From Nomia melanderi (lineage: Eukaryota > Arthropoda > Insecta > Hymenoptera > Halictidae): a stretch of DNA of 64,000 bases. Of this stretch, positions 24,802 to 39,050 are shown piece after piece. The DNA lies in assembly GCF_051020985.1 (NCBI RefSeq), contig NC_134999.1:32211160-32275159 (forward strand), in the 5' to 3' direction. A model generated the notes under the pieces. That model saw only the letters and a list, made by a program, of their open reading frames with translations. It searched no databases and was not told where the DNA came from. The translations under genes and the position numbers were made by a program. The stretch's first letter is position 1. Every line of letters starts with the position of its first letter.

Positions 24802-27800
24802 AAGAAGAAATTACCATGCGTATGAAAAAGGCCGGATTTCAACTAACCGGCGCGAGGCACTATTACGCAACGTATATTTTCATCGTTACGGATCATTTCC
24901 CGGTTAAATGGCGGTCTACACCTGACCAGACGGGGCCGGCCTGAAAATAATAATCCCGCGAACATGTCCGTAGATCGTCCCATATACGCGCGCAAAACGG
25001 CCCCGATACGTAACGAGACGCCATTACACGCATTCCGCCGGCCGGTTGTAACTCATTCCCAGGTATTTGCGATTTACGCTGCTTTCGCTATCGTTACGTC
25101 AACACTGGCGCATATTATTACACCGACCAGCCGTTCGCACTCGATGGAACGAACGCGTGTGTTTCGACCGTTCCGATTGGGAAAAGGAATCGGACGTTTC
25201 GCTAAATTCTTTTGCGCCAGTGATTCTCATTGTTGCCTCGAGAAACGTGTAGTTAAATAGCGAAACTTGATAGTGAACTCTCGAGAATTGAGATATACTG
25301 TTCTATTTAAGAGACTTTTGTTCAATTTATACATCTATGAATCTATACCTAACGAAAGAAATTGTTTGAAGACTAGCTTCGCGATTGACATTTGAAGATA
25401 AAGAAATTTGAAATGTTTTCTAAAAAACATGCAATATGCGAATCATGCCTACAATCGGTTCCAACTGCAACGATTCGTGGAACGAACAAGTAGACCTAAG
25501 CTCGCAGAGAAAAAAAGAATCAAAATTCCTGTCCCGAAGAACTCGGGTCAGTAATCTGTAACACGATCACGGGACCCCGAGTCTCGTTGATTCTTCGAGT
25601 GATCCTCGATCAGTCGCGCGAAAAAAGAAGACACGTTCGCAAGTATCAGGTAAGACCAGTCGCAAACGTCGAATCGTGGTTTCGTTTCTTTCGGTGGGGA
25701 GACATTCGTCATTATTACCATTGACCGTTGGTCCTCCGTGGTTCTACCCATTCGGGTCCGACAGGAAGTGGGCCGGTCGGATCAAGGGCCCACGGCTGCC
25801 CTTTTCCATTCTAAGACGCTCCATTCAGGTGTAATAGTCAGTTAAAGACTATCCAAACATAAGATCCCAACGGTTGGCCCCGATGAGCTTCCGTGCCCTC
25901 GTACTTTCTCATGGCAAACTTTTGTCGGGGACATTGAGAAGTGACCCCGTTGTATAGCACGTTCGTTTGCTGTCTCAATTTGACCGGAAAGAATACTATT
26001 TCCCACACACCGCACCGCAAATAACATTTTTGCTATCTACTTCCTAGCTCTGCCCTCTGTTCCTTCAATTTTCGACGATGCTAATTTGTTCCGAGTATTT
26101 CTTTTTTAAATACTCGAATACAATGTTCAATTTGCTGAATTATTATACATTCAAACCGAATCGTTACATTTTTTTCAAGGAAATATGACCTTCCTTTGTC
26201 TCCCGCGAACGGAGCCCATTTTTTAAGAGACTCTTTTTAAATCTTCCGTTAAAGTTTGCTGTTAGAGATAAGCGTTTCCCTTTTCCTTTATAATGTACAA
26301 TCTCTTGCTCTTCTTTTCGGGCAGAACTTTTTTAGAAACTCGAGGGCGAGTGTACACTGCCCACGAAGGGTGTGAGATTAGATCTCTTTGTTCACCGAGA
26401 AATATTATTCAGGAAAGATAATGAAACTCGTACGTTGAAATACAATACGAAAAGTTCCTGTAATTGTAGACTGAGTAAATGTTTGATACTGTATCTTTAT
26501 AAAGTAATATTGTGTTTCTCCATTAATAACAGACTCCGGGATTGTTTCTTCGAGCTGCAGGTTAAATTCAATTTTTCGAATCAAAGTGGAGATGTGTGCA
26601 GCTCGAATTTTCTAAGAAAATATACGGCACTGAAATATTATGGTATATTTTAAGCAATCCTCGGGTACCCTTATTTTAATTCTATTTTAATTTCCCGTTA
26701 AAATCATGCTTCTGAATTCTAATGTAAAAACGGAGCGCCACCATTCGTGTTTATTTAAAACACATTATTAGATCCACTTAACTTCCGCGATTCAGCAGTA
26801 CGGATCCGGACCGGAGGCCACACGCGGCCGTCTAAATGGAGGAATCATCTCGAGTGTATTTATCCACGTGATCTTCGAACAACAAACGTAGAAATCCTTA
26901 AATCCTAAATCAACCTGCCGCGAAGCCGAAACCGAAGGCAAACTGCAAACAAACGGCGGTAGTGGCAACGTGACGGGGATGCCCGCGGTCCAATCTGGCG
27001 AAAGTCAAATATTGGGTGTCCAAATAGAACGTGCTTCTGCGGGCCATTTGAGTCATCGCGATTTAATGGAGGCACAGTTCGCGACTAATCCTGTTTTATC
27101 ATCGCTTCAGCCTGAAAAAATTCTCGTGGCTTCGCGGCGTACTAAAAATGATTGGATTCGCTGAATTCGTCATTCTACTTACTCACGTTTCCAAGGAAAA
27201 ACAACAAAAACAGTAATACTTGGAAACAAATAAATCTAGATTTTTAGACGAAAGAAACTTTTCCATAGAGAGCTCACAATTTCTAGTAAATTCTGAAAAA
27301 TACATACATTAGTTTATAAAAAATTTTACAAATCAATTTATTCCTTAAAGAAGTAAATTATAGTATACTCTATTATCGTATTCCCTATATTTTATATTTA
27401 TTCATTTACTAATAAAATATATACAACGTAAAATATATCCCTTAACCTAATCAAAAAAATTCACTAAAAGCTACGACAAACCAAAACCATTCAAACCACC
27501 ACTGCAAATAAACAAAAATCGCAGCATCACGATCTACAGAAAAATTCAAAATCCTTTCCCAATAAATACACTATCGCCAAATAATGCCCACCGCCATTAC
27601 CGCGTCACGAAGGCATTCATTCACAAGGCACACCGTTCACTCCACCGAACACCCAGCGAAAATCACCGTAGCCCTCCTGCCCGGAAATCGTTCCTCAAAC
27701 AATCTCCGCCAGCCCACGAACGCCGCGCAAAGACAGGTCGATCGAAGGTGTCGTAAAAAATGCTTTTCGCGAGAGCCCCGGGGGAAGCTTTTAACCCGGC

Positions 27801-30800
27801 TCCCTTATCTGAAACGACCTGGCTTCTTGATGGCGGCTGCGTGGAACCCCCTACCACGGACTCGTCGGTCGGACCGACGTGAAAACGAAAGAAGAAAACG
27901 GCCAAAGGGTAAGACAATGACCGCTGTTCAAACAGCGCCACTTCAAACGGAACGCCGCCGGTTCGGCGAGAGCGAGGCCGGTGTCGCGGTTCCGCGGTGG
28001 GAAGGCAGCATCCCCCGCGGCGGTTTAAGGACATCCGCCCACTGAAATAACAAATATTTGTGCCACGGAAGGTTGCAGACTCGGCGAACCCTTTCATTTG
28101 TAACGACAAGTTCGAAATTAGTGCGCCGCCGCGGGAACACGCTCCGGGGTGGAAGGAGTTTACTGGATCCGCAGGATGTTTTACTAGGACGAACGCCGCC
28201 ACCCCTCCCGGCGGACCTTGAAATAACCGAGCATCTCTGTAAATACAGGTGCAACCTCAAATAATAACTGGTTGGGGGACGCGGCGGCGTTTTCTGCGCG
28301 GCCAGGCCGCAACGTTTTCGACCGGCAACGAGGTTTCGGCTGTTGCGAGCGCCCGGCTGTAAAACCGGGCGCGCTGGTAATGGTCGCGAAAGTATGGGGA
28401 GAGCGCGGCTTTTTACGGCGCCGCGCGACGGAAAAGCAAATAACGCGGAACGCTCGCGAATAACTCCGATTTTCCTTCGCGATCGTTTCTGCGGCTGTCT
28501 CGACAGTGTCTCGGTGTTTTCGTATCTTTGATGTGGGTCGCAGATTATTGGATTTATATAAGCGGAGAGACCGAGGCTCAATGAGCAACGAGTGGATTTC
28601 TTTTCTATATCCCGCATTAGCGTCGTGATTTTTAGATTTACCTCGGAAATTCTTTGTATTCTCTGTATAACTGTGAATATTTCAGTCGGGTATCGTACCG
28701 ATTAAATAGGAATTGTAATGGGCATTCCATGGGACCGAGTCGTTTATATCTAAATCTCGACTTCTCGTTCTTTAAAAAGTCCATAGAACTGGCTCTCATA
28801 GTTTCCGATCTCGCCAATATAATTACCTCCACCTCGTAAATTCAGATCTAATCAACGAAGAAAGAACGAGCGGGGAAAAACTCGCCGAGCAAACAGAGCA
28901 AAAACGCCCCGGAGGTATCATTGCCCGCCGAAACGAAGGAAAACGCGTCGAGGATATTACGCTTCCCAGCCTCGTTTCACCCGATAACGCGGCGGTATCA
29001 TGAATTCCGGCTAATGATTCATAAACAGTCCGGACACAACAAGGCAAGTATGCTAAATATCCGCGAAATATGTAACGCGTAAGTACACGCGTTCGCCTGT
29101 CATTCCTGTAAGATATGTAAAACGTATGCGCCACGAAAAAACGGGCATTTGCATATCTTTAATCCGGTGATCGACGCGCACGGTAACTCAGATGCATCCG
29201 GCGTTAAGGTGACAAGAGCCGGTATTTCAGGTGCGCATCGCGGTAATTACAACGCGAGCGTCGCGCGTCGAAGACAATGGGGCCCCCTCATCTGCATACA
29301 CGCCAGAAACGGGTTCAGGGTTTGACTGACGAGCGCCGCCCCCTCCTAATCGTTCAATCGCTAAAAAATTCACAAAAAGGAGGCCGTGAGAGATAAAGGA
29401 TGCGGCGGGCTGGGGAGCAGGGGGGAGCGGAGCAGGAGAAAGAGTCCTGAGAAACAAACTAAGACGAGACTGTTCGGCACCGGGCACCGCCCTAGCACTC
29501 CACCCATCCATCTACAGCTTGCATATATTTTTGGGCAGCTAGTTTTTTCCCCGAGGGAGATTTATCACGTCCCTACGCCTCTTTCGCGGGCTGCTCCATC
29601 AGCGCGGCCCGACGTGTGGCAGGGAATAATTGGCAGGCACCGGGGATCCGCCGCGTTTAGGTTCGAGAACGCTCTCGTTCGTAGATTGTTCGACGGAACG
29701 GTAAAACCGTCGCGAATCGGCAAAGTGGTCGTCGGAATCTGCTGGTTCAGCGTCGCTCCACGGTAAACACCATTAAACCGCCGCCGCTGCTTCGACTTCT
29801 GCTCCGACGCGCTGGAAGATTGTTTCCAAAGATTGAAGGACCTCCGACGTTTCGACGTCGAAAGAAATTTTGGAGATATTCGAGCGTACTCGGAGTTCGT
29901 TTCTAGAGACACTTTTGAAGTGTTGTGGCCGCGAAGAGATTGCTTCGCCGAAAGTTTGTAGTATGTGGATCGAGTGCAGAGGGAATAACGATTTGTCAGT
30001 TGTCCGTGTCGGATACCGAAAACTTTGGATTGTATTCCTATAATCAATTCTCTAATAATGTTGTACACTTGGAGTTTATGATTTCTAATTGGTATTAAAT
30101 GTTCACTATGACATTAAAATAATTTATTAACTATTTGATAAATCACATTTCATAGTCACGTAGAATAACTCAATGATCAGTATAGTACACAGATATTTAA
30201 TATTTCAAATATTCCTTCGAAAAGACTAACTTCCAGCAACCGCATCGGAAACTGCATACGAGAGATAAATATAAATCGATGGCAGCGTCCGGCACGGGAA
30301 AAGGGAAACGCGGAGTCGTAGAATGAAACGAAATTAATTAGCAAGTAGTGCAAACAGAAAAACTAATTTCGATACGTATAATTGAGTGAACTGCTTGCAT
30401 CCGACGATTTCAATTGCAGAAGACACCGGTTTCCCGTTCGACCACCAACGCGCCGGGACAAAAGGTGCAATCGATATTCGAGCGCCAGGCCGCGGGGAAT
30501 CGTTTCCTCTCTCGTTAGAGACAAACAGAAACGGTTAATTAAGTCACTAGGGACACGAGTCGGCCCGCTTCTGACGCCGACCGGTACAGAGCGCTGAATA
30601 ATCGACCCACTTCCCGTGACATTTCTGCCATTTTCTCAGCGCCCGAGACCGACGGTCGCGCGCGCGCCCTCGTAAGAGAACGGCCCGCGATTACTCCATG
30701 TTTGGCGTAAACGATCGAGCCGGGAACTTCGAGCATTTTACCTTGAAGCGGCCGGGCCTCCGTCGAATCCGTGGAACAAATTTTCTTGACAGCGCGAACG

Positions 30801-30913
30801 CTCGGGATAAATTACGTGACCGTTTACGGCTGTCCACCGCGACTCCTTATGGCAAAACGCGCTGGCAATTGAAGTAAGAATGCCGGTGAAGAGCGGGCTG
30901 GGTCTTGAGTGAC
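24802..30913. other. Noncoding spacer, 6.1 kb, with a large GC island at 27.6-29.8 kb
   Basis: No conserved coding exon is recognised. The GC-rich island at 27.58-28.55 kb carries overlapping frames on both strands (up to 224 codons on the minus strand, 153 on the plus), all arginine-rich with no domain, as expected of chance frames in CpG-rich DNA. A TATATAAG sequence at 28553 lies about 25 bp before a TCAATG. I consider it too weak to call a promoter. Other islands lie at 24.5-25.2, 25.5-26.0 and 29.1-29.8 kb. Confidence 0.45.
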
Positions 30914-31120
30914 GATTTTTAGACAAAAGAAATTCAGTTTCTTCTTGGGAGACATATAAATATTTAGTTTCTTTTTTAATGTTATGGAAGAAATGTGGAA
31001 GAAGTTTATTGGAGAGTTTCGATTTTTGGATAGGAAAAACTGAGTTTCTTCTTGAGAGAAATGTAAATATTTATTTTCTTTAATATTCTGGTAATTTTGT
31101 TGAAAATTGTTGAAGAGTAT
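30914..31120. repeat. Tandem duplication, unit about 107 bp
   Basis: GATTTTTAGACAAAAGAAATTCAG at 30914 (written here in two overlapping parts as GATTTTTAGACA and AAGAAATTCAG) corresponds to GATTTTTGGATAGGAAAAAC at 31021. Both then continue with AGTTTCTTCTTGRGAGA, AAATATTTA and TTTCTTT. The copies are moderately diverged. Confidence 0.65.
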
Positions 31121-34100
31121 CGAGTTGATTCGCGAATTTCATATGTCAAATAAGTAGTAATTTACTGAACGTTGCATTAATTAAAGAAGAAAGGAGTTCA
31201 GTGTTTATGGAATAGCGATTAGTTGACAGGAAAGTGAATTACAACAGCTGTTCTCAAATTTTAATCCTGTTTGGAGCATTGTAGTGAAGAGTAATTACGA
31301 ATCTAGTACTCCGGAAGAAACGCCTGCATTTTTCATTGCCACACTGTACGTGTTCCAGACAAATGCTCCGGCGAAAGACAAACAGCAGCCCGTGTTAACT
31401 TACGGAAGCTCCATCCATTCGCCAAACAGGCGGGAATTAGCCAGAACAGGGGCCAGGTTGCTAAAATGCGCTGGAAACAAGGCTAGACGTGGCGCTGGTT
31501 CGTGCAAACACAGTTGAATATACAAGGTACGAGTTTTCTGCGGCACCCTTCTTTTAAGATCTTGAAACAAAGAATTTTCGGGCCAATTATATCTATTAGA
31601 AACAACAATTCCACACTAGACCCTATCGACGTACATTCACTGGCAAAACTGAAAATATATGTTCTCAAAGAGACAGTTTTCTAAAAGACAAAAACAAAAT
31701 GTAAAAAAAATACAGCAACCCTTCTTTTAAATTACATAATTACCCCATAACACTTTGCATCCGGAAGGCAAATTATTTAAAAAACATTCGACAAAAAAAA
31801 AAGAAACACTTTCGAATAACAAGGAATTACCTTGAAGTAACTGAATATTCAAATGAAACAGAAGAATAACTGCATATAAAGCAATTAAGTGGCCTAAGAT
31901 GACAGAAATAAAACGTGGCGAACAAATTCCTGCCAAAATGTCATCACGGATTTACATACGTACGTTCGTTGAACGGCTTAAATGAGACACTTTACATACG
32001 CAACGTCCGAGCGATTTAATATCCCCTCGTTTAATTTAAAATTCAGATCATTGGCGACGATCGATGAAGTTGCATCATCGACGCGCAGGTCGGACTTTCG
32101 AAACTCGATCTTTCGGCTTGACGTGGGTGAATCGACCGCGGCCTGCGCTCTGGTTGATGCATTTTCGTCGCTTTCCCCCCTCCCCCTCCCTTCAACTGTA
32201 CGTCGAACACCTTGCATACCTGAAGCCGAAACGCGATGCAAAAATGGGAGCGTCGGCAGGCGAAAATTGTTAAGCCCCTGCCCCGTTGTTTGATCGCGGA
32301 CGGACCTGTGCCTCGGAGCGTGGCCGCGAGCGAGCGACGGCCGGCGATCTCCGCGGAGATTCACCGCAGAAATGGGCGTGAAGATCGATTTTCTCTTTTT
32401 AATGATTTATTGCGGCGATTTCGCGCACGGCTGCGTCCTAAGATTTTAATCGACTGGACACTGGCACCGCTTCTGCTCGATTCATCATGTCCGCCGCTTC
32501 ACCGCGGGCGATGCGTTACGTTCTGTGGGTTTATCGGGGATTTTCGGTGATCCTGAGGAGCATCTATCGCTTTGAAGGGTTAGGCACGCCTGGGGACGAT
32601 AAAAGTTGCGTCTGAGAATACTTTTTGCTTGTAAAAATTTGAATTTGTTGAACGATTATTAGGAATCTTTCATTTCATGACAAACTTATATTTTATTATA
32701 AAAGTATTTTATATTGATCTATATGTTTTATAATAGAAATATTTTATTTTGTATTGAATGTTTTGTAATAGTGTAGGGTGAAGTAAATTAGTTTCACCTC
32801 GGGTTCAAAGTGTAATGAAGAATATAAATTATGTATATTCCGCAAAAGTTTGGTACCGAGGAAGTACTAATTATTATACCTCATTGAGGAAAACTCCGAG
32901 GTAACTTGCGGCAGACGATATTTTCCCGAATAACGAGGCGAGAGTATAATAGCGTTTCTCATTATCTTCGACGTGTTCTTTTAATTGATTAGAAATTGCT
33001 CTGACTTAATTACCGGGAGGGTGGTAGATGGATCTTGAAAACCAGTTAACGGACGAACCCTTACGCGTGACTAAGTAACGGCGGACAAATTAACTATTAG
33101 CATCCCGGCCTCTAATTATAAAAATCGCGTAGGCGTTGCTTTGGCGCCGCAAGCCTTCATCAATCATCCGTCAATCAGAGAACCGGCGTTTCTTCCAGAT
33201 TATCTGATCTTTGTCTTAGAAAGGTAGGCCATAGTTACCAGGGAGTTGGTAATCTCTTAACATGCAATTATCTCTTGCGATTCGAACGCTCTATCTAGAC
33301 CTTGGATCGTGTTGAACCGCCATTTTGCAACCGTTTTTCGAAAGCAGGAATTATAAAGTTAATTTTGGTGCGCCGAGAATAGACTTTTCATTCGGCATAT
33401 CATTATTAGTTCTGTATAATTAACAATTTCACGTAGTTCTTTACTGGCCGGGCACATCAATGTTAATTATTATTATTACAGGAGAAAGTCACTCGAAATT
33501 CACTATAAAATATATTTCAAGAAAATCAAATTCTCCTTTAAAGATAATTAATTTCAATATAAAAAGACCACACAATTCCAGTTTGTAATACACATTTAAT
33601 TATGCATTTCTTCATTCACTCACCCCTTCATTACGTCCAATTCCTCAAACTACCGTTCTTATTTTTTCAGAAGATTGGGCGCACTCCGTTGAAAAATTTC
33701 GCGGCAGCTTTTCGAAACCTCTTTATACGTTTACTTAATAACATACAATCAACCTTAAGCACGGACCGACGTCACCAGCAAGTGCATCAGATATCTCAGC
33801 CCCGCGTGCGTCATTCCGCGACGCCTCTTCATCAGCTGATGCACCGATCCGATTGCCCCGACGCGGCATTGCTGTGCATCGGGCGCATCCCATTGCGGGT
33901 GCGTACGCCCCGAGGTAATCAAATAAATGCCAAAATATGGGGCGAGCTTCGACACTGTCATTATCGCGTGCTTCTAACGCGATAATCGAAATCCATTACG
34001 AAATCGCCGGTCTCCGCCTGATTTCCATGAGAATCCTTGCACCCGAAGCATATTCGAATGCGAATTAAATCGTCCGACCGAGCCCTCCGTACCTTGTCAT

Positions 34101-37100
34101 CGACTTGAAATGCGTTTCATCAATATTAATGCGCAAAACTGTTTTCCTGCGTGCCACACACACCTTAATGACACGTTCTTCCCGCCATTAATACCGCGAT
34201 CAGCGAGATCCAGCTGCCACTTCGCCCGCAAAATGAATTTACGACGGGCGCGTCGCGTCTTTTTGCTAATTCGAGCTGCACTTTGCTTTCTTCTTCGCCA
34301 CCGGTGAACCGGACAGCCGAAGATGTTTCGGGCGCAGGCAATTTAGACGGCAAAACAAATCGCGTCTTTCAAAAACATACTCGCCCGGTGAAAAAGCGTG
34401 GCGAATTCCGGAAGAGGAGAGTTCCGAATGAGCTGGTACCCAAGATTTCCGCTCGGCCTGGACGTTTAACGCCGCTCTTTTGGCCGGACTGCGGGCATCG
34501 AAAGATGAGTTCTATAAATCAGCTGGTAAATCTGCTTGGAGGATGGAGATCGTTAGCTTTTTACTGGGTATGTATGAGAAACAATGGTTTTCTTAGGGGT
34601 AGCGGAGATGGCTGAGTACCGTCAACGTTCTGTTCATTATCGTGATAATAATCTGGAAATTGCTTCTTAAGATATTCATCGTTATAAATTTGTGGTGTTA
34701 TGCTTTTTAGGGTATTATGTGTAAACATTAATCAATAAAATATCGTTCTTTACAAATTGTAATCTTTAAAATATCCTGTTTTACAAATATCGTAAATTAA
34801 TTTAAAGAAAAAATACTATAGTTAGGAGTAACTAACATAGATATTGCTCCTTTTCAAGTTTGCTACATTCTCTTCATCCACCCGAAATTAGGATACTTCG
34901 TTGCAGCCAGAAATTTTAAGAGCCGAATGTTATTTACGATTCAATGTACCCCGGCCACACCATAATCCTCTCGAAAACCAAAAGCCTCACATTTCCAAGA
35001 GTTCGGTAATTCAATTCCCCTTGAAACCCTTAACTCGTACCCTGCCGTCCCCCGTAAATCAGAATAATCGCTTCCAAGTGGATCAGTTCCCGCACGCTAA
35101 ACAAACTCATTGCGCGAGGCGCCGAAAACTCGCCCGCCTTCATGATCGGGGCGCAATCGAAGCAGAAACACCGTCTCCCCTCTCACACCATCACGCGATC
35201 GATGAACCAGCCGTGCAGAGCCACAATTCGGCAACACTTAAAAGACCGGTCCACCTTGGCACCTGTTCAGACCCTAAATCTATGATTCTCATGCAAACTC
35301 GGGCAATTTCGGGTAGTAAAAAAGTCGTATCTTAGCGTCGTTCATTGCAACCACGCCGATCATCTCCGCTCTGAATCGATGAGAAAGAAAATACAAGAGG
35401 GCGCCAGGCAAAAATAGAGGATACGCCGTGATGAGAGGGGGGGTTAGGGGATATGGCGAAAAATGGGTGGAGAATAGAAGCCAGCCAGGATACGGTAAAC
35501 GCCAGTTTGCTGTATCCTGCCGCGTTCCATCCGGCCGGAAAGGCGCCGGGGTTAGGGTAGGATGATTATACGTGTCTTTTTAACACAAAAGGCTCGAAAA
35601 CCAACACCGTAATACGACGGGGTGGCCGGCGCCCTGTAATTCGCCGCGTCCACGCCGGGGCCCCGGTTTCGTGATGAGACAACCGTTCCGAAAATTGCGA
35701 TAGTCCGGGCCCGAAATAAGGCGAGATTGGTTCGATCCCAGTCCCGTCGCGTCGCCGTTAACCAACGGGGCCCCACCCGGTCCGAGTTATTATTTGTTTT
35801 TGCTCCGGGCGACTATCACGGTACTTATCGAGTCACCGTTCGCCCCGGCTGCAACGCCGCGCGTCACGCCCCGATCCGTTCGGGGAAAAGCAAGAGGCGA
35901 GAGGAGTCGCGTCCCGTGGCTTGTTCCCTGGAAACGCGTGGGTGCCGGGATCTCCGGGCACCATCTCGTTCCGCAGAGGATTATTGGCTGACGGATGCGG
36001 CCTATAAGCGGATCGCAGCGGATCCGGGAGTTGGAGGAATTTTGGAAATTGCGGCGAGTGGGACGGGGATTTTTGTGGGCTGGTGACAAATGAGGATGTA
36101 GTTTGGGAAAATAAGAATGTCGGGTTTAATGGGTTCTGTTTAGTTTTCGTTTGTCTCGCTCACTTTCGGCTTGAATGTATTCTCTCGAGATAAATAAGGG
36201 TTGCTATGTTAGTATTTTAAGTATCAATGTAAAAATCCTTAGTACCCGGTATCATCTATTACACTCAAATTACGAGTACCTTCCCTTAATCACGATAACA
36301 CTCGGAGAAGGTGGATCACTCGAGAATGAAACTTTTTACGCAACCTCGAACATTATATTATCATTCTTACAGGAACCCCGAAATCCTTTCAGCAAGTGCT
36401 CCTTATAAATCGCTGGCCGTAAAAAAGTCAATCCCACGGGAGTTAAATGAAAGCCATAAAATCTTGATTGGAACATTATTCCGTAGGTGTAGTAAATCGC
36501 CGGGTCCCTGATTACGCTAACAGTAACCGGCTTCATAACCTAACCTAATACTTTTTCACGGAGCCCGGGCGAAACTGCAACCCCCGCCGGTGCTGTCGGT
36601 GGAATACGGAGGTGTTCCTTTTTCGTCAGGCTCCATTCAATCGGCCGTGAGCATCCGTGACTCACCGGACCAGGTCGTGAGGGCTGGAGGTGCCCGCAAA
36701 AAAGGTTGACGAAGGCGCGAATCGAGTAAATTGTTAGGGAAGCCACGGGGGCCATAGCCGAACCCCCGGCTGCAATTTTGGCCCCCGGGGCTAGCGGCGC
36801 CTACCGAACGATAATTGATATCACCTGCCATGTAAATATCGGTTATCGGCGTGGCCCGGTACCCGCCGGTGGAAAAAGAGCCGCCCGGGATGAAAATTAC
36901 CGAATAACCAACGGGCGAGATAATTACGTGTTGGTTTTAGAAAAGGGGGAAGCACCGGTTAATTCCACACTTCGCGACCCGGACAAAAGACCCCGCTGTT
37001 GATTCCTCGCGGTTCTTTATTTTCCCCGGACGCAGTCGGCCCGACGAAACGGAGGCCGATCATCAGCACGGATTTAGTTGGTGCAGTTTGAAGGTCTCCC

Positions 37101-38900
37101 GAGGGGGCCCAGAATACCTGGCTGAAGATAAGTCATATTGCTTTCGCCGAAATTCTGGGATCTTAAGGTGGGATTGTACCATTGAAACAACGATTGAAAT
37201 TTGTAAGATACTCTATTTTAACGTTCTGTTTAACCCTTTAGATAGAACGTGTCAGCATGCGTTTTTAAGAAAGCGCAAACCATGGAAACACTGAATTGAA
37301 CTGAATTAAATTAATGTAAAATAAGATTTATATAATATGTGACTAATGGAAGATGTAATTGTTGAACTAGAGTTCAGTAATGTCTGATCTAAACGAGCTT
37401 TGTTGTAATTATTGTTAGTAATATTTTACGGGCGTGTATAAGCACTAATAGTACACCAAAACCAAATTTTTAAAGCGCCTTTAGCTAAGGGGTTAATATA
37501 TCCTAGTTTCATATGAATAATATTTTATACTTGATGTCCTAAAAAAAACACCTAAAATATCTCAATTGTTTCTAACGCCAGCCAAGCACCAAAATTCTCT
37601 AAATTAATATTCAAATTACATTATAAAACTCAGTTTCAAACTTACTTTCTTTACTCTCATTAAACATCCTTCCTACCTTCCACATACGAGCACACTTTCT
37701 TTCATAAAACATTTTCTACTCCGAGTAACTAAAAATCTGTCACAATTCGTTCCAAGCGATTCCCGAAAAGCAGCGCGCACGGTGTGCCCGGCGAACAATA
37801 CCGAACAGGCGTCGGAATACTAAACCATCATTTAAAGAACGCGAGAACGCGTCGTTCATCACGGCGCTCTACCATTTTCTCTATCTCGAGCGCATTACGT
37901 GATTGCCGGCATCGAAATAATCATAGCCCAGACACGCCGCTCGTATCCACGGCGAGCCGTTCAGCGTCGTCGGATCGGACGAGATCATCTCGAGATCTCG
38001 CGCAACCTGTGGATCCAGACGTATCGCTATGATTTGTGTACGGCGCCGATAAAGGAAACCGTGTGTTGCCAACGCACGCCTACTGTGTCCGTTTCCCCGC
38101 GCGCCGGGAACGCCTATTCGTAACGCGGCGCAAGTGTTAACGCGTCGCGATCGGTCGCTATCTAACGGAGCGTCGCTCGCTATCTCGGCCAGCGCTCTCA
38201 ACACCTTTCTTATCGATGCTCCCCTTTTACGCTCGTCTAATGACATGTTTCTCGATCGCCCGTGGGCTCGTAGCCGCGACTGGCAAGTAGTCTGGGAACG
38301 CGTTTGTTTAGCCGCGTGGATAGATTCTGTCGGCAACCTGCAGGTTCAGGCGGACACCTCCTCCGCCGCGCTGTGAGAGCCGACTGGCCCGCTGTATATT
38401 TAAACCTGCCGCTAGATTTGCCTTTCTTTCCTCTCTTTTTTCTAGAATGAAATTCTGGGTTTGTCTGATGTTTGTTTTGCTCTCGGTGGTCCGGGGTTTT
38501 ATGTGCGCCGGCTGCTTACTAGGATCGACGGGTGGTTTGTGCAACGAGAATGTGAAAACTAGAATGCATTTCTCGTGAAAGTCGTTGGATTCGAGGATTT
38601 TTCCACTTGGAGCTACGGTTATTTAGCTTGTAAGTTGATTACTGTGTCCGTATATTACTCACTTGTTCTACTTGTAGAATAATCTATGCGTTTACCGGTG
38701 AAACTTTCTGAATAACAACTATGTATAGAATTATTCATTCGACTAAGAATTACTAATAAACTCTCTAACATTGTTCCTAATTATCCTACATTCGGAAATT
38801 ATGAATCTATAGAGCTAAGGAAATGGGATACTAAAGTAGCATTTCTCCAGTCAACGATCGCAATACAGAAAAATCTCAATCTCGTGAACGTGAAAGATTC
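31121..38900. other. Noncoding spacer, 7.8 kb, no gene recognised
   Basis: GC-rich islands at 31.9-32.6, 33.7-34.5, 34.9-36.1, 36.5-37.1 and 37.75-38.55 kb alternate with AT-rich DNA. All frames are under about 151 codons, are frequently mirrored on the other strand and have no motif. Around 36.78-36.96 kb, TTGATATCACC- and GATAATTACG-like cores sit in GCCGG-rich sequence, a plausible but unproven regulatory island. A diverged AT-rich doublet (TTTTATATTGATC and TTTTGTATTGAATG contexts) lies at 32.69-32.77 kb. Confidence 0.45.
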
Positions 38901-39009
38901 ATAAGCTCCGAAGATCCTCATCCGAGTCTCCATCGACTATGTCACATCTCGCAGTCCCACTCCCATCCGTGCAAGTACTCAGCATTCATCCGCGAGTGCT
39001 CGACCCCCC

Positions 39010-39050
39010 GCAGGTATAAGAAGTCCCGCGTCCGTTGCATCAGTCATCCT
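39010..39050 (+). promoter_or_regulatory. Possible core promoter (TATA plus initiator)
   Basis: TATAAG begins at 39015, and an arthropod-type initiator, TCAGTC with its A at 39042, follows 27 bases later. This is slightly short of but within the usual spacing. A GC-moderate leader of about 70 bases follows, but the first ATG (39109-39111) meets a stop at once unless it is split by the GTAAAG donor-like sequence that overlaps it. No protein-coding exon follows that I can recognise. The match could be chance. Confidence 0.2.

Noticed and set aside
27943..28617. 224-codon minus-strand frame in a GC island
   Set aside because: It is arginine/serine-rich with no domain and is overlapped by open frames on both strands. 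No start context or splice structure supports it.
28553..28625. TATATAAG followed by TCAATG and a 15-codon frame
   Set aside because: The spacing is short (about 25 bases), the initiator match is weak, and the peptide resembles nothing known.
35720..35745. GGTTCGATCCCAGTCCCG, similar to a tRNA B box
   Set aside because: No A box, anticodon arm or pairing acceptor stem is present at the required distances.
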